A program made the translations under genes and the position numbers. Positions 1 to 12,070 of a stretch of 64,000 nt of DNA are shown here, in pieces. Within the stretch, counting starts at the first letter, position 1. The number at the start of each line of letters is the position of its first letter. Origin of the DNA: Ischnura elegans (lineage: Eukaryota; Arthropoda; Insecta; Odonata; Coenagrionidae); the NCBI RefSeq assembly GCF_921293095.1, contig NC_060252.1:80248866-80312865 (forward strand), given 5' to 3'. Below the pieces are notes generated by a model that worked only from the letters and a program-made list of their open reading frames with translations, made no database searches and was not told where the DNA came from.

Positions 1-3000
1 GGATGGAGCAGGAAAAACAATAAAGACTAAAAAATATACGTAGTTTTATTACAAGATGGTCGTTATTTTTTCAAATATTTGCGTCATAATGTTAACGCAT
101 GCTTGACTTCAAACGCAAAGAGACAAATACGTAAGTACTGCTAAAGTAGCTGTAAAAAAAACTAGAAATAATAAACGTGATTTTGTAAGCAAGGGGTTTC
201 TTTATACGGATGTAATGTGCAGTATTAAAGAACGGCTTCTTCGGAACTTGACCTGCGTAAGAAATATGAGTTCAGTTTCAATAAATTTATGATGAATGAT
301 GAAGAAAATAAATTCCATACATGAATAAAATAGTCGGAACTTCTTAAGATATCGTAACGGGCTATCTTAAAGGGAGAAAATTCAACCATTATTCGCATGA
401 ACTGCATTTTTATAAAACATGCGACAGCAATTACACATCCTGTCCTGCCCGCATGCCCCTGGGATGTTGACGGAATTGTGACTTAAGAACCGATCACCTA
501 TCGAAATACATACTCCATTATTTAATCGAAAACTCTTCTCCACTGCATATTCAATTACTCAAAATTATTTAGGGAGCAACTCGAAATTTAATATTGTGAG
601 AGAGCACTAAATCATCCAAATGTTCAATCATAATATAATCTTTTGCGTGGAAAATAACAGCATTCAAAACAAACCAAACCAATTTTGAGAGTGATAAACT
701 ATCAATATTTCGCATAAATTGCCAAGGATATATTTAAGAGAGAGAGAAAACCAGCTTATTTCTGTTCATTCCCCCCGGTAACAATGTCATTGCATTTATC
801 AACGCTTGAATAATTTGTACTTGAAGCAAAGCATAACTGTTGTTGATAACCCCAAGGCCATCAATAAAACTGTGTAACGAATGGAAATTCTCAATTACTT
901 TACCCCAGTCTATGTGTAAAGAAAATATTGGATACAAATACCGAAGAAAAGATTTCCCTGAAGCAAAGGTAAGTTTCCACCAAAAAATACGATCGTATGA
1001 AAGTTAACACTCTTTAATGGATGAGTGGACTCTTCTCTCCTTTTAACTATCACTGTAAAGGTTCCCAAAGCACTATTTCTCAATACCATTTACGCTCTGG
1101 CGATCTTTTGCTGATCATCTGCCATACAAGAGCGGTTGGAATCAGATAAAGAAGTAGCTTCAAGCGAGAATACAACCGCGTATAAAATAATGAGTAAATT
1201 CCTTCAGAGTGCCATAAAGCATTTAGGTGAAAGTTACATGTCTTTCTCACGGAATCCGTGCATACAATGAAAGAATACGAGAGAAATACTCCCATTTCTA
1301 CGCAGGTTTATTATTATAATAATGTAAATGAATAACACTTACTGTATCTCCACTCACAATCAGCTATATGGAATACATTATTAAAATAGTTTCAGTATAT
1401 AAGGAATTTTTCATAAAACAGTGCAAAAGTTCCTTTTATAAACTAAAACGTATTAGAATATTTTATTTATGTAAGGTATATGAATACGTATTCGAACTTT
1501 TATCTTCACTTAGCAGCAAAATATATTTCTTTGAGATGATGTATCGTTTGTGGCAGAGGATATCATTCTGACCCCACACGGAATTCCACTATTTACGCCC
1601 AACTCCAACTCAAATTAACGTGTATAGAAGAATTAAGCGTCGTTAAAATCAACGACAAGGGACAGACGTTTATCAGGAAGTGAATAAGTGCCAGTAGGCC
1701 AGGAAAACTGCTATGTAGACTTGTTAGACGCTAGCTGTAAAATTCATTTTTCTCATTTTGCGGCGCGGCACTGCACAGTGCACACTACGCCTATAAGTTG
1801 CCAGTTTGCTGACAATTCAGCTAAAGGCATAAAGGGACTCTTGCGGATAATAACGCCATATTTACGAATAAAGCGTTGAATTAGGACACATTTTCCGACA
1901 TAAATACGAGCATGAAGTAGAGTGATCCATGTCCTAGAAGGGACGGGGAGTAGCAACATATAGCATTGTGTTTCAAATTTGAACTTGAATGCGAATCTGA
2001 AAGGAAACTAATTTACTACTTTCTTATGAATGATTACCCCAATCGTATGCAAAGTGCTTGAGACTTTCTCTGCATATAGACATCAAAACATCCAGTACCT
2101 TTACAGAAATTCAAACTACACCCAGGCCAGATTGGCAGCTGTTCACTAAATGGCTCCTAACTATTCTGTTGAATCATGCAGCCGGCATTGATCGATTTGG
2201 GATCATTCTGTGCAACTGAAGACATGGCTGTCATCAATGCATGGTTTTTCACCGGAAGAATAAAAGTATAAATATGCATTATGACATTTTACTCTACATT
2301 TTCAGAGCTCTTATGAACGCAGTAGCTAAGTAAGATCAGACATTTTCCAATGTCCTATTGGCTTTCCATACCGTGAAAGTGCCCGATCATTTATGAACAT
2401 TAATGTTTAAAAACGTGTCACATGCGTTTGTAAGAGAAGGCTTGTGTTATACATTTGTAAATCTAAAAATATGTTAATTTGAATTAACTTAAATATGTTA
2501 ATTCTTACACCAGCGAATTCTATTAAGGCATTTAGGAAAATTGAATATTTTTACTTGATATATAGTATTTATAGTATTCAATTTCTGGATTAAAAAGCAC
2601 CTTAAATTATTTACGAATAAAAAGATATTTAAACCCCCAAAATTTCGTTTAACCAAAAAAGACCATCAACCATCAAAGAAAAAAAAAGAAAAGCCAAAAA
2701 AGTAGAAAATAATGTCGATATTGAGCCGAAAGGGTATACTTTCCTGAGGGTTGATGGATGATAAGCGAAGAAGAGGAAGAAAGATAATAGGTTTAACCGA
2801 TACATGAAAGATAATTAGGCACTTAGTCGAACTGGAGAAAGGAATTTTGTGTGGGGAAGGCGACAGGCTGGGGTGATTGGCAAATTGTTCCAATTAAGGC
2901 TACCTTGATTGGTAAAATACCTATCATTAATCACATTATTATCAAGTTGTCGACGTAAGAAATTTAATTCTATCTATTTTATTTTGGGCTCGGTTATTTA

Positions 3001-3700
3001 AACCGCGGCTGACTGTTAAGCCACCGAGTGCGTCCACCGGTTTGCGAATATTGTCTCGACCTATATACGCGTACGTGCACGTGTCTACAGGATATGGCGA
3101 AATAAGTGAGTTAACTCGTCGAATAAGCACCCGCGTATAGAAGTGACTGCATTATGAGGTGGCATTGATATATTCCTAGGTAGGTTAGGCAATGTGAATG
3201 ACACCGAAGCCTGTGACATTGCCGTTACTTGGCCACCGGAGGCCACCAAAAATCATACCTCTCATCACATGAGGTAGAGGGCAGATATCCTTCATATGTT
3301 TCAACTAAACGAACTTTTCACAGCGGGCGTCGTAGCATTTACTGAAACGGCTGCAGAACTTCGATGCGGAAGGCAATGGATAACCATAACATTATTATCC
3401 CGAGGAGTCGTAACTACTCCAGTCATTTTTATACCATGACCTGATGGAGTTTTCTCAGGTTAAACAATCAAGCAACAAAATTAAACTTCCCCATTCGGAT
3501 ATAGGGTTGGGGACTTCTCAAAAGGGTACATCGGTCAAATGTGATAAAATCCTATGGATAGGAACATAGAAAGTTAGATCTACAGAATGATATAGTGTAC
3601 ACCCAAGATCGCTAAATGGTATTCTAGAGTGGGAACAGGCCTTAAAATCAGCGATAGGGTACTTAGAAAAGCTGCTTGCAGTTTAATGAAACGATAATAA
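1..3700. other. No recognisable gene or element
   Basis: AT-rich DNA with only short chance reading frames (under about 95 codons). I saw no transposase, reverse-transcriptase or tRNA-like motif. The part around 1690-1960 is a little richer in GC but shows no coding signature I recognise. Diverged repeats without coding motifs could be missed by eye. Confidence 0.5.
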
Positions 3701-3710
3701 TGGTCATGGC

Positions 3711-3890
3711 AAGTAAGTAATGAGATATTCCGAAGAATAGGATAGAAGTCTTAGGAAAACATTGATAAGAAGATGGAAGAACCTTATTGGACATATCTTG
3801 AGACATGAATGCCTGATGAATACAATTCTCGAGGGACAAGTGGATGGTAAGAATGGAAAAGAGGACCTCAAGAAAAATGCATGGAAAATA
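3711..3890 (+). pseudogene. LINE reverse-transcriptase C-terminal fragment
   Basis: Broken remnant of the C-terminal tail of a non-LTR retrotransposon polymerase. One frame reads NEIFRRIG, then two stops; a shifted frame continues TLIRRWKNLIGHILRHECLM and NTILEGQVDGKNGK. The order 'RRIG - IRRxxNLIGHILRH - LMxTxLEG' is the tail that also follows the reverse-transcriptase domain in the fragments at 16.1 kb and 47.4 kb, so all three probably belong to one family. The catalytic domain is absent upstream, and stops plus frameshifts show it is dead. The limits are approximate. The reading in the opposite strand at this place is only its shadow. Confidence 0.6.
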
Positions 3891-4720
3891 AAGGGAAGGT
3901 AATTCAGTAATACCTACTAAAATTAAAAAAATAAATTCTTGATCCAAAAAAGAGCTTCAGATATCCAAAAATGCTTCATTTTATGACTAAATATTATTAA
4001 AAATGTCTTCTCACTCAGAGATGAATAGGAAAACAAGATGTTTACATACCCGAGCCATCACTGCACAGGTAAATACTATCATAACTGTTTATATTCGTGT
4101 TTTTTTTCTGTAGGAGAGTAGCCTTAAGGCATTTTACTTCCTGTTAACAGTGTTTGCCATATATACAGCCCTGAAGATATTTTCCAACGTATCGTAACCG
4201 CTGGAAATGATTTTATTTTCCCAAATCTAAGCCTTAAGAGTATATAAGTGATGATTTTAGGCTTGACTGTATGAAACCTTTCAACTGTGTAAAATGAAAG
4301 AATAAGCTTTATTAGGTTCACTAATATATTTGAAAAAGCACGATCCGAGTTTCATTACATCGTAAATCGTAATTAACATCATCGTCACCAGACGATGTAT
4401 TTATGTTATGAAATCAAGGTCGTGCCATTTCAAATATATTACTGAACTTAAAAGAGTTTATTCTTTCATTTTTCTTAAAAAATATCTAGAAAAAATGGTA
4501 GAAGAAAAAAAACAATTAAAAATTTTTTAATCCTTAAGAGAGGCTGTTTCATCTTCCCTTGTTGATATAATTCCTAAGTGTTCCCACGCGTGAAGGCAAG
4601 GTAAGAAAATAATTCCACTCGCGAACGTTGAAAGGCGCATACCGATACTATCGAATATCTCGAGGTTCTCAGAAAATCCACCTCCCATCAAGGAGAACTC
4701 GAAAGGAAAAGTAAGCCGAC

Positions 4721-4738
4721 GAGAGAGAGAGAGAGAGA
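4721..4738. repeat. (GA)9 microsatellite
   Basis: Nine uninterrupted GA dinucleotides at the edge of the GC-richer island. Confidence 0.95.
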
Positions 4739-7578
4739 CTTATCCACATCGGGATATACACGCCACCACCTCCTCGGGTGAAAGGCGAGGGGTGCTAATT
4801 TACGCAAGGCTTTCCGACATTCCATACACACAGTTATTCCCTCCCAATACAGACTCAAATCGACACGGAACGGCAGGGGTAGGGGATAACGGAGAGTAGG
4901 CACAGGATGGAAATGCCTTGAGCCGATCTTCTTGAAAACTCTCAAGTCGCTCCCGGTTGACGCGTCAACACCCAAAGCTTTTCGGAATCCGAGGCGGAAA
5001 GGTTTTCCCAATACATTCAAGGATCGGGAGCGGGCTTTATGGGGGGCAAAGACGTTTTGAGAAGGAACGACGAGATATCGGAGAGCAGTAGGGTGGGTGG
5101 AAAGGATTAAGCCGCGGAGAAGCATGGTATTGCGGATGAAACCCCATCAAATTTATGCTTCCACGTTAATGAAATAGTTTCTCTGACGGAATCCAACGTC
5201 TCGTCTGCAAACTTTGAGCAATTTATGGTAGTTATCCAATTTTGCGACCATCGGAAGGTTTATTTTTTTCTCCCTCCTTGCCTCCACGACCTTTCAAACC
5301 ATGCATCTTGTTCCAAACCTCCCTTCCCAACCCCCAATATCTCTCTCGCAAATTATCTTGAGCCCCTTTCTTTGCAAACCCCACAGACACCCCGAGGCTT
5401 TTCAAGTGTTGAAAACATTCCTCCTTTTATAATTCCCATCTTTTTGTCGCTTAAGTGGAAGCGAACGATGAAGATAACATACCTGCAAGATATTTCACGT
5501 GGTATGCTCGTGTGTTAGATGCAATGTTCCCCCGAGGTTCAACCGCAGGACACGGCATGGGAAGTCTTGGCAGCAAAAATCTTTAGGAATCTTCACCTAG
5601 GAAAGAATGCGAGAGTTTAGCAATCTATTACGGTGCTATTGATCGAGCGCGGCATATCGGAAGCCTTGAGGTCGTGTAAGAAGGAGAAAATTAATTGCCG
5701 CAAAACTATTCCACAGTATCCGCACGTCACCCTATGGTATTCATGAAGAAACGCAAAGAAGAAAATAACAAACCTTATTTTTTGGGAGTCTTGCATGAAG
5801 TTTTAAAACAAGGTTTTGGGCGGTGGCGTATATTAAATATCCAGAGGGCAGCTATAGGCAAAACATGTTCTTCCTAGACTAATTTTAATAAGCGCAATCA
5901 TTGCAGGTAAATACGATCAAAGAGAGTAAAGGATAAAATTATCATTCTATATTACTGAAGCATTTAATCATTTAAAAAACGAAATATTCTTTTCTTAAGA
6001 ATGAGGTTTCCTCCACCCAAATGAAATTTTCCTTCAACCATGTACCCGTCCATGCATTTAAATCCAATTATAAAGGTCTTATTTGGCCACTTTGAATTCT
6101 TGATACTCGAGTTTCATAATGCTAAGTTTCGCGGGCATTGCCATAATAATTACGTGAATACTAGTAAATATTCATTGGTTGACAACGCTTTAAATAGCCT
6201 ATTAAACAAAACAACTGCCATGCGCCCAATGTCTCTGTAAAAGTAGAAAATGTTCTTGCTGATAACAATGCCATTGTGCTCGTTATAAAAATTCACTTGC
6301 AATTATAGGATAATTTTGAGGAAACCATAGAGAGATGAGGATTCTATCCATTTAGAGTTTTTAAATTCATTATTCTTCTAATTTCTATTTACATTATTCT
6401 ACAGTTTTCCTATTTCTAGAGGATTCTATTCATTTAGAATTTACGTTAAAAGTATCAAATTTGACACTTACTTTAAACTCGGATAGAAACAAATATAATA
6501 CCATGAATTAAAATTAATCTCTAAAAGACCCATAACATTGTCAGTTAACATTATGTTTCACAGATTAAAAAGGTTATGCATCTTTAACACACACCGAACA
6601 CCATACTGGCATTTGAAAGTAAACCTATTCTGATTCTTGCTTTATCATAATCTTTGTACTGCCACTTAAGCCAGTATATATTTAAGTACCATCATATAAT
6701 GTACTAAAATCGGTTAATTCCAATCATTCTTACTTTTTAACCTCTTTTATTTTGGGTGTCTAGTATATTTTCTTCATATTCATCAAATTCAACGTGCATT
6801 AACGCAAGTAATTTACAAACAGTCGCGTTGGTTCATGCATAATAAAGTCGATAACACCTGATATTATTGAAGGCTACATATTGGTCACAATATAATCACC
6901 GAATACATTGATATTGTTAAAGTAACGATGGCAGTCATTACACAAAAGTCTAAGAAAAAAATGAGACGGGATGGTACATTCACAGACTTTACAATGAAAA
7001 CGTAAGGAATAATATGGATGAGATTCAATACTATTTCCAGAAAATAACTATGACTAGCTAGCTGTACATAGGGTAGAACATTGAATTTTTAAAAAAAGCA
7101 ATTAATGTCAGAGAAAAATCACCATAACTTGGTGAACACCTTACATCAATTACAACAAATCACCTTACAAACATTTATTAACTCTTGAAAATGAGCCTAG
7201 CGTGAGGATCCTAATTTTTAATTAAAAATCCTCCTGATCATACTTTGATGTTAAGGTCCCTTATAATTTTCGAGGGAACATACAAGCACGTTTTTTACTG
7301 TACAGGAAGTAGTTGACATTTAGTATTCTCAAGCCGGCTCTTCAAATCCTTTTCGGAACTCCCTCGCAAGGGCCAGAGCGGAAAATTCCGCCTTTATAAC
7401 GCCATCTCACGTGTCCCGACACGACTACACGTGGCAAAGAAGCATCTCTTCACCAGGAGCCGAAATTTACATGTCGCACAAGCCCCCGAGATTAAAACCG
7501 ATTTGCTCCCCGGATAGGAAAACGATTTTCCGGGAAACCTGACCCAAATTCATTCGCGTCGAACAAATAAAGTTCTTA

Positions 7579-7596
7579 ACACACACACACACACAC
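7579..7596. repeat. (AC)9 microsatellite
   Basis: Nine uninterrupted AC dinucleotides. Confidence 0.95.
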
Positions 7597-8270
7597 GCAG
7601 TCCCTTCCCTTGGCCGTGTAGAAACTGCTAGCCAACTCAATCTGGTACACAAACCGCCTGAAAATGAACTCAGTCTCCAAAATCCTCCCATAATTCGCCA
7701 ACGAAATACAATAAACATGAAATGAGCACACGAAAAGTAGGTAACAAAATAACAAATAACGAATTCAATCTATGCTTCGAAAACCTCACGTGTGATCCAC
7801 TGAGACATGGTCTAAGAACTATTATATCTGTAGGACGGAGCAAATATTGTCCTTTTTTATTGTGTCATTCATTGCATTTTAATTATGTTTTTTGGTTCTT
7901 TATTTGAGTAGTGGCCTATGTTGTTTTTGTTTTTAATTTATTTTGAAATATAGCCATGTTTTTGTTTGGACCACATTGTTGTTGACTAGTCTTTGTCAAA
8001 ATACCTGTTGCTATGAATTGATTCTAAAAATGGTTGAGCAATAAAAGTTTTTTGCAAATTTAGTTTTACAATTATATAACATTTACAACACCGCAAATCC
8101 TTTAAAAAAATTGCTCCTACAACTCCCGTTAGTTCGAATTTTAAGTAGTTTGCCAATGATATATTATTAAAACTGTATTTCAGAACCTCTAGATGGTAAT
8201 ATATTTAAATTTTAATGCAATTGCGTTTTATTAGGTAAAATGCAATTATGGTGCAAAATAGTTAAATATC

Positions 8271-9020
8271 AGACGATTAATATTGTTCATATGCTTTAAG
8301 AAATAAAATGATTAAAATCATGCGCCTGTGAACGGCATTAGCAATTTTTATATGCTATATTCCGTCGAGGTAAAACCGCAGCTTCCAAGTCATTTATTAG
8401 CATGCTATCAATCCATGAGAATAAGAGCTAAAATTTAAAAAAAGTGAAGTTACCTGAAAATAGTAAAATTTTAAGTAGCTAGGAGGCTTGTTATGCATAA
8501 TGACTGACTTGAATCTTGTTTAAATTTATTACAACCTATTTTGGTTATATCTTCATGGATGAAAAATTGAGCAAATGCGCTCATGTTCCTTTCATGTGGT
8601 TGCAAGGCAAAACCATTGGTAAATATAAGTAAAACTAAATTGAGTCCGAGCATTGTTATCAAAACTTACTAATAAGTCTTTTCCAGGCAAAGAAGATCCT
8701 CAACTTACAAACTCGCTGAGACACACGAACATCAAAAAAATTCAGTCGTGCCCGAAATTTTTCATTTGGCACCTTTGGGGTTGACCAATGCAACGCCGTG
8801 GGCGGGGCGCAGAGGATCACGAAAATTGGGCACCCTCGGAGCAAAGTATCAATTAAAACGATGTGAAGTCAGGAACTGCTCAACGCTTTTAATTAAATGA
8901 CCGACGATTAATATTCCTCATATACTTAAAGAAATGAAATTACTAAAATCATGCGCCTGCCAAAGCGCATTGCGCAGTTGTTATATGCCATGTTCCTTCG
9001 AGGTAAAACCACAACTTCCT
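8271..9020 (+). repeat. Direct duplication, two copies of about 117 bp
   Basis: Positions 8271-8386 and 8902-9020 are clear direct repeats. Both run from GACGATTAATATT through AAAATCATGCGCCTG to TTCGAGGTAAAACC or its one-base variant, with scattered substitutions. About 515 bp lie between them, including a GC-richer piece at 8660-8850. This could be two copies of an unrecognised dispersed repeat or the ends of a larger element. No coding signal or TIR is evident. Confidence 0.8.
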
Positions 9021-9267
9021 GCTTTTCCTCAACGCTCGTTCTTTCTTCACGAAGGATGCGAAAGTTAATCGGCTACAGCCACGTTACACGTGCAGAAAGA
9101 TCAGCTCGTCACCGTCGTAGGTTAACGCAAAATTGCAATGCATTGTAGCACTCAGCAGGATAACTACACATTGCAATGCCTCGCTTAGGTTTTTAAAACT
9201 TACGAACAAGGTCTCGGAACTCGTCTCATTCGTAAGTCGAGGACTAACTATCTATTATAACCTTCAG

Positions 9268-9394
9268 GTATTATAATTCACTAAGGATGACGTTCGCATT
9301 TAAATAATATTTGACTTGAACATAATTCGAGCCCGTATCTCGCGAAGGCTGGTCAGGCGTTCTAGCCAAATACATCACCAAGCCATTGTTCTCC
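9268..9394 (-). mobile_element. SINE-1 copy, diverged, tRNA head type 1
   Basis: Read on the minus strand it matches the SINE copy at 39.3 kb along its length: ATGGCTTGGTGATG at the head, ACGCCTGACC in the anticodon arm, a degraded box B, then the body CAAGTCAAATATT, GCGAACGTCATCCTTAGTG. The match is clear but the A box and the end of box B are decayed, so it is an old copy, cut off at the body end. Confidence 0.75.
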
Positions 9395-9491
9395 GAATTA
9401 ACTTTGGGATGGCTCTTACAGAGCAAGGTGTTGACGTCACAAGTCCACATATGGCGCAGGTTGTGCTTGCAAAGCTACTGTCGACGACGAC

Positions 9492-9679
9492 GAATTTCAA
9501 AGCACCGCACGAAAAAGTGACTTTGTACGTAGTTACGCGTACGGGTGCAAAGTTAAAAACACCAAGGATGAAATATAAAAGAATTGCCATGAGAAAAAAT
9601 TCCCCTGGACCGGGAATCATACCACGGACCTTCGGCTTTCCGGGCCAATGCGCAGACCATTACGCTGCCCAGATTCTTT
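9492..9679 (-). mobile_element. SINE-1 copy with an alternative tRNA head (type 2)
   Basis: On the minus strand a tRNA-like head (GCGTAATGGTCTGCGC as box A region, a GGCCCGGAAAGCC anticodon arm, GGTATGATTCCC as decayed box B) leads into the body TTTTTTCTCATGGCAA, CATCCTTGGTGTTTTTAAC, TTTGCACCCGTACGCG, TACAAAGTCAC and GTGCGGTGCTTTG. The body is the same as in SINE-1 copies with the other head, but the tRNA-like part differs (anticodon loop CCGGAAA rather than CCGGCAA). The open frames over this stretch on both strands are by-products of the repeat. Confidence 0.8.
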
Positions 9680-9865
9680 AATTCCCATGGCAATTATACC
9701 GAGGCTCAAGGTACTAGGTGTTAGGCCCTCGCGGTCCGTCAAGGATGGCAACGCGAGGGAGAAAGGACTTCCAAGAAGCCACAACCGGTTGAGAGCCTCA
9801 AACCTGCGCTAAAGCCGCGCAAAGCGGTATTTGTAATATTTCTAACCCTGCCGCGTGAACGGCGG

Positions 9866-9950
9866 TGAAATATACAAGAATTGCCATGAGAAAAAATTCC
9901 CCTGGACCGGGAATCGAACCACGGACCTTTGGCTTTCCGGGCCAATGCGC
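9866..9950 (-). mobile_element. SINE-1 head, type 2, truncated
   Basis: A second copy of the type 2 head plus the first part of the body. It is nearly identical to 9577-9650 over about 84 bp and has an intact-looking box B, GGTTCGATTCCC. It stops after the first 20 or so bases of body and runs into GC-rich unrelated DNA (9740-9860). Confidence 0.8.
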
Positions 9951-9959
9951 CTAGTTTCC

Positions 9960-10036
9960 GGGTTTGCCATGAGAAAATATTTGACTTAGCCGAATTTGAA
10001 CCCGGATCTTCCGACTGCCAGTCAAGCCGGTCACTT
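9960..10036 (-). mobile_element. SINE-1 head, type 1, truncated
   Basis: On the minus strand: CTTGACTGGCAGTCGGAAGA, a box B close to GGTTCAAATTC, then CTAAGTCAAATATTTTCTCATGGC. This is the type 1 head of SINE-1, cut immediately after the head-body junction and followed directly by the type 2 head at 9866-9950, so the two lie in tandem. Confidence 0.8.
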
Positions 10037-10181
10037 TTTTTATCCAGTGTTTCGAAATTCCTCGTAGCCGAATAGAGCGACAAAGTATGGTTTTTCTCTC
10101 CAACGGTTACTAAGTAAGCACGATCTCCGCCTCATGTGCCACAGAGAGGATTTGTGACGTCAGCATCTTGTTCGGTAAAGC

Positions 10182-10805
10182 CAGGGTTGGCAAGTAAAAA
10201 GAAAAAAAATGTTTCCTTTCGACCCGGAAGGAAAAGAAAATAAGAGGCCTAGGTTTAGTTTCGCTCCCGCACGAAATAGATGTCACCAAGGAGTTTAGTT
10301 TCGACCCGGCACGAAACTTTACTCCCGGGAATGAAACTAAATTAATCAAAACTCCGCTGCTTATTGTTAATTTTCGATCCTAGAAGTTGAGTGGAGGGGG
10401 AAAAAGAGGGATTAGCTTCGACCTTTTTAATGACAGACTGTACGTAGGTAAAAAATGAGCCTAAAAATCGAATGGCCAGTTTGCGTTCACTGTTCTTCTG
10501 TTATTGGAAAAAAATGAAATGGAAAAAAATTGGAAGTGCCCCAGGCATCTAATGCCGGCAGGCCCAACCTCTACTTCATTCAATCATACTTCGTACTCGG
10601 TGTGTGGGTCGAAACTAAACTGTTCGAAGGTGAATCACGTGGTCCCTGCGATGCGAAACATTATCTGCGTTGCGTTTCGTCCAAGGCGTTTAGTTAAGAT
10701 TCGACTCGAGGTAGTTTTAACCTGGGTATAGGTCCCCGCATTAAAATCGAAACAATTGAAATTTTACTGGTTTTTATATTCGTTTCGTTTCACTTGCCAA
10801 CCCTG
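10182..10805 (-). mobile_element. Non-autonomous hAT-like element, copy A
   Basis: A 624-bp element with inverted ends (CAGGGTTGGCAAGT at the left and its complement at the right) and an 8-bp target-site duplication, GGTAAAGC on the left and GGTAAAAC on the right. CAGGG-type ends plus 8-bp duplications are the mark of hAT transposons. There is no transposase frame, so it would depend on another element. The motif CGAAACTAAAC recurs many times inside on both strands, a pattern fitting subterminal transposase-binding repeats. The middle holds a conserved CACGTG core. It is inverted relative to the copies at 50.8 and 59.5 kb. Confidence 0.85.
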
Positions 10806-10839
10806 GGTAAAACCCATCCCAAAGTTTGATCCAAGATAA

Positions 10840-11012
10840 TGTCTTAGTGATGTGATTGGCTAGCGGACCTGACCGGCATTCGGAAAATACGGTTTCGAAT
10901 CCCGGCCGTGTCAAACATTTTATAATGGCAAACTTCATCCTCGGTGTATTTAACTTTCCGCCCTTGCGCGTGACTGTACAAAGTAACTTGTTGCATGCAA
11001 TGCTTCAGGTAT
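10840..11012 (+). mobile_element. SINE-1 copy, tRNA head type 1
   Basis: Plus-strand copy: GTGATTGGCTAGCGGACCTG as the box A region, GACCGGCATTCGG, a well kept box B (GGTTTCGAATCCCGG), then the body AATGGCAAACTTCATCCT, GTATTTAACTTTCCGCCC, GCGCGTGACTG, TACAAAGTAAC. It lies 35 bp beyond the end of the hAT-like element. The open frame starting at 10856 is the SINE read through. Confidence 0.85.
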
Positions 11013-11790
11013 TAGCGTGGATAAGTGCTGTTCCTATGTGCTCATGTTTGCTGAATCTACCCACAAGACGCATTCACATCTCAACGCCTTCCGGAAGCCC
11101 CAGAAGGATGCAAATACAAGAGAAATCTTCCCCACTCCTCCTCAGCTCTCCCCACCACCCAATATGCGTACCTCGCCCGCATTAATATTCCCTCAAAACC
11201 ACTCGTACGTGGAATTTTCAATCTGGCCTCCGCACAGCAGCATCTCTTCATAACCTTCCTCGAATAACCTACCGATTTTTTTCCAAAACCCAATTCTCTA
11301 TCCTCCCCTTCCCTGTGCAGCCGACCAAAACTTCCCTTAACCTATCCAGAATCAACCACTTCACCTCGTTCAATTTCACGCAGCCACAATATAGGAAAAA
11401 GTGAGATGTCCACGGTTTGGCCGAGAGAAAATTTGTTCTTGAAGTAAACGAATCACGAAAATTGCTAGAGTGCGCAATATAGGATAAATAAAGGAATGAA
11501 ACAATAAAGATAATGCCAAAAACACTACCACCCTACCGCCATATTACTTGCGATTCTATTTTTCTTAGGAATGGCTGAAATAAATCCTAACACCTCAACT
11601 TACACTTCTACATCTACATCTGCATAAAATCTGCGAGCGAGTAAATTGATTTATGGTGGGGTGTGTTAGTACACCATCCACATACAAATAAACAGGAGAT
11701 TCTGTAAAATTATAATTCACTCATTATGTTAATTTCATTTTTATATTTACTCTTTGATTTTTATACAGTATTTATATATTGTTTTTTTTC
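11013..11790. other. No recognisable feature
   Basis: Pyrimidine-rich from about 11080 to 11380, AT-rich afterwards. A short direct repeat of CTACAT occurs near 11608. No motif recognised. Confidence 0.5.
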
Positions 11791-12070
11791 TTAGAGTACA
11801 TAAGCCCTAGTGCAATAAATATCGTTCTTTCTAACGAAATTATGCCTAGAATTTATCAAAATCCTATATTTTTCGGGGGAAAAACGAATTCCAACACCGA
11901 ACTGCTCGGTAAAATATCTCTCTCTATATTTATCTCTTCCGTCGGACCTTGAAATATGACCTAATAAGATGTACTCCGTGTCGCTCTTACAGATATCTAT
12001 TATCAATTGCTCAAGCAATCCAAGCCTATCGCGCAGTCTCAAGTGTCTCCCAGCCAAATTTTTTTAGCAA
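11791..12070 (-). pseudogene. Possible 3' end of a CR1-like LINE ORF2
   Basis: The minus-strand frame of 88 codons reads RLRDRLGLLEQLIIDICKSD, then YILLGHISRSDGRDKYRERY and FTEQFGVGIRFSPEKYRIL. The layout 'tryptophan/leucine motif, RR/RDRLGLLEQ, polar loop, R-S-D, then a hydrophobic F-F/S-P block' resembles the conserved C-terminal tail after the reverse transcriptase in some arthropod non-LTR elements. The upstream part on this strand (12128-12470) is open but I could not place it in a reverse-transcriptase fold. It could equally be a chance frame, so the call is tentative. Confidence 0.3.

Larger units (their letters stand above)
3891..8270. other. No recognisable gene; GC-richer island near 4.6-5.1 kb
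   Basis: Mostly AT-rich DNA without motifs I recognise. Positions 4570-5130 are richer in GC and give a 145-codon open frame on the minus strand, but its translation has no recognisable domain. Positions 5225-5470 are pyrimidine-rich. At 6337 and 6421 a 23-bp motif (GGATTCTATYCATTTAGA) occurs twice. Positions 7320-7720 are again GC-richer. Small unannotated exons cannot be excluded. Confidence 0.45.

Noticed and set aside
3663..3947. 94-codon minus-strand frame
   Set aside because: Shadow of the plus-strand LINE fragment at 3711-3890, which carries the recognisable motifs.
4688..5125. 145-codon minus-strand open frame
   Set aside because: It lies in GC-rich DNA where stops are rare; the translation has no recognisable domain, signal peptide or repeat.
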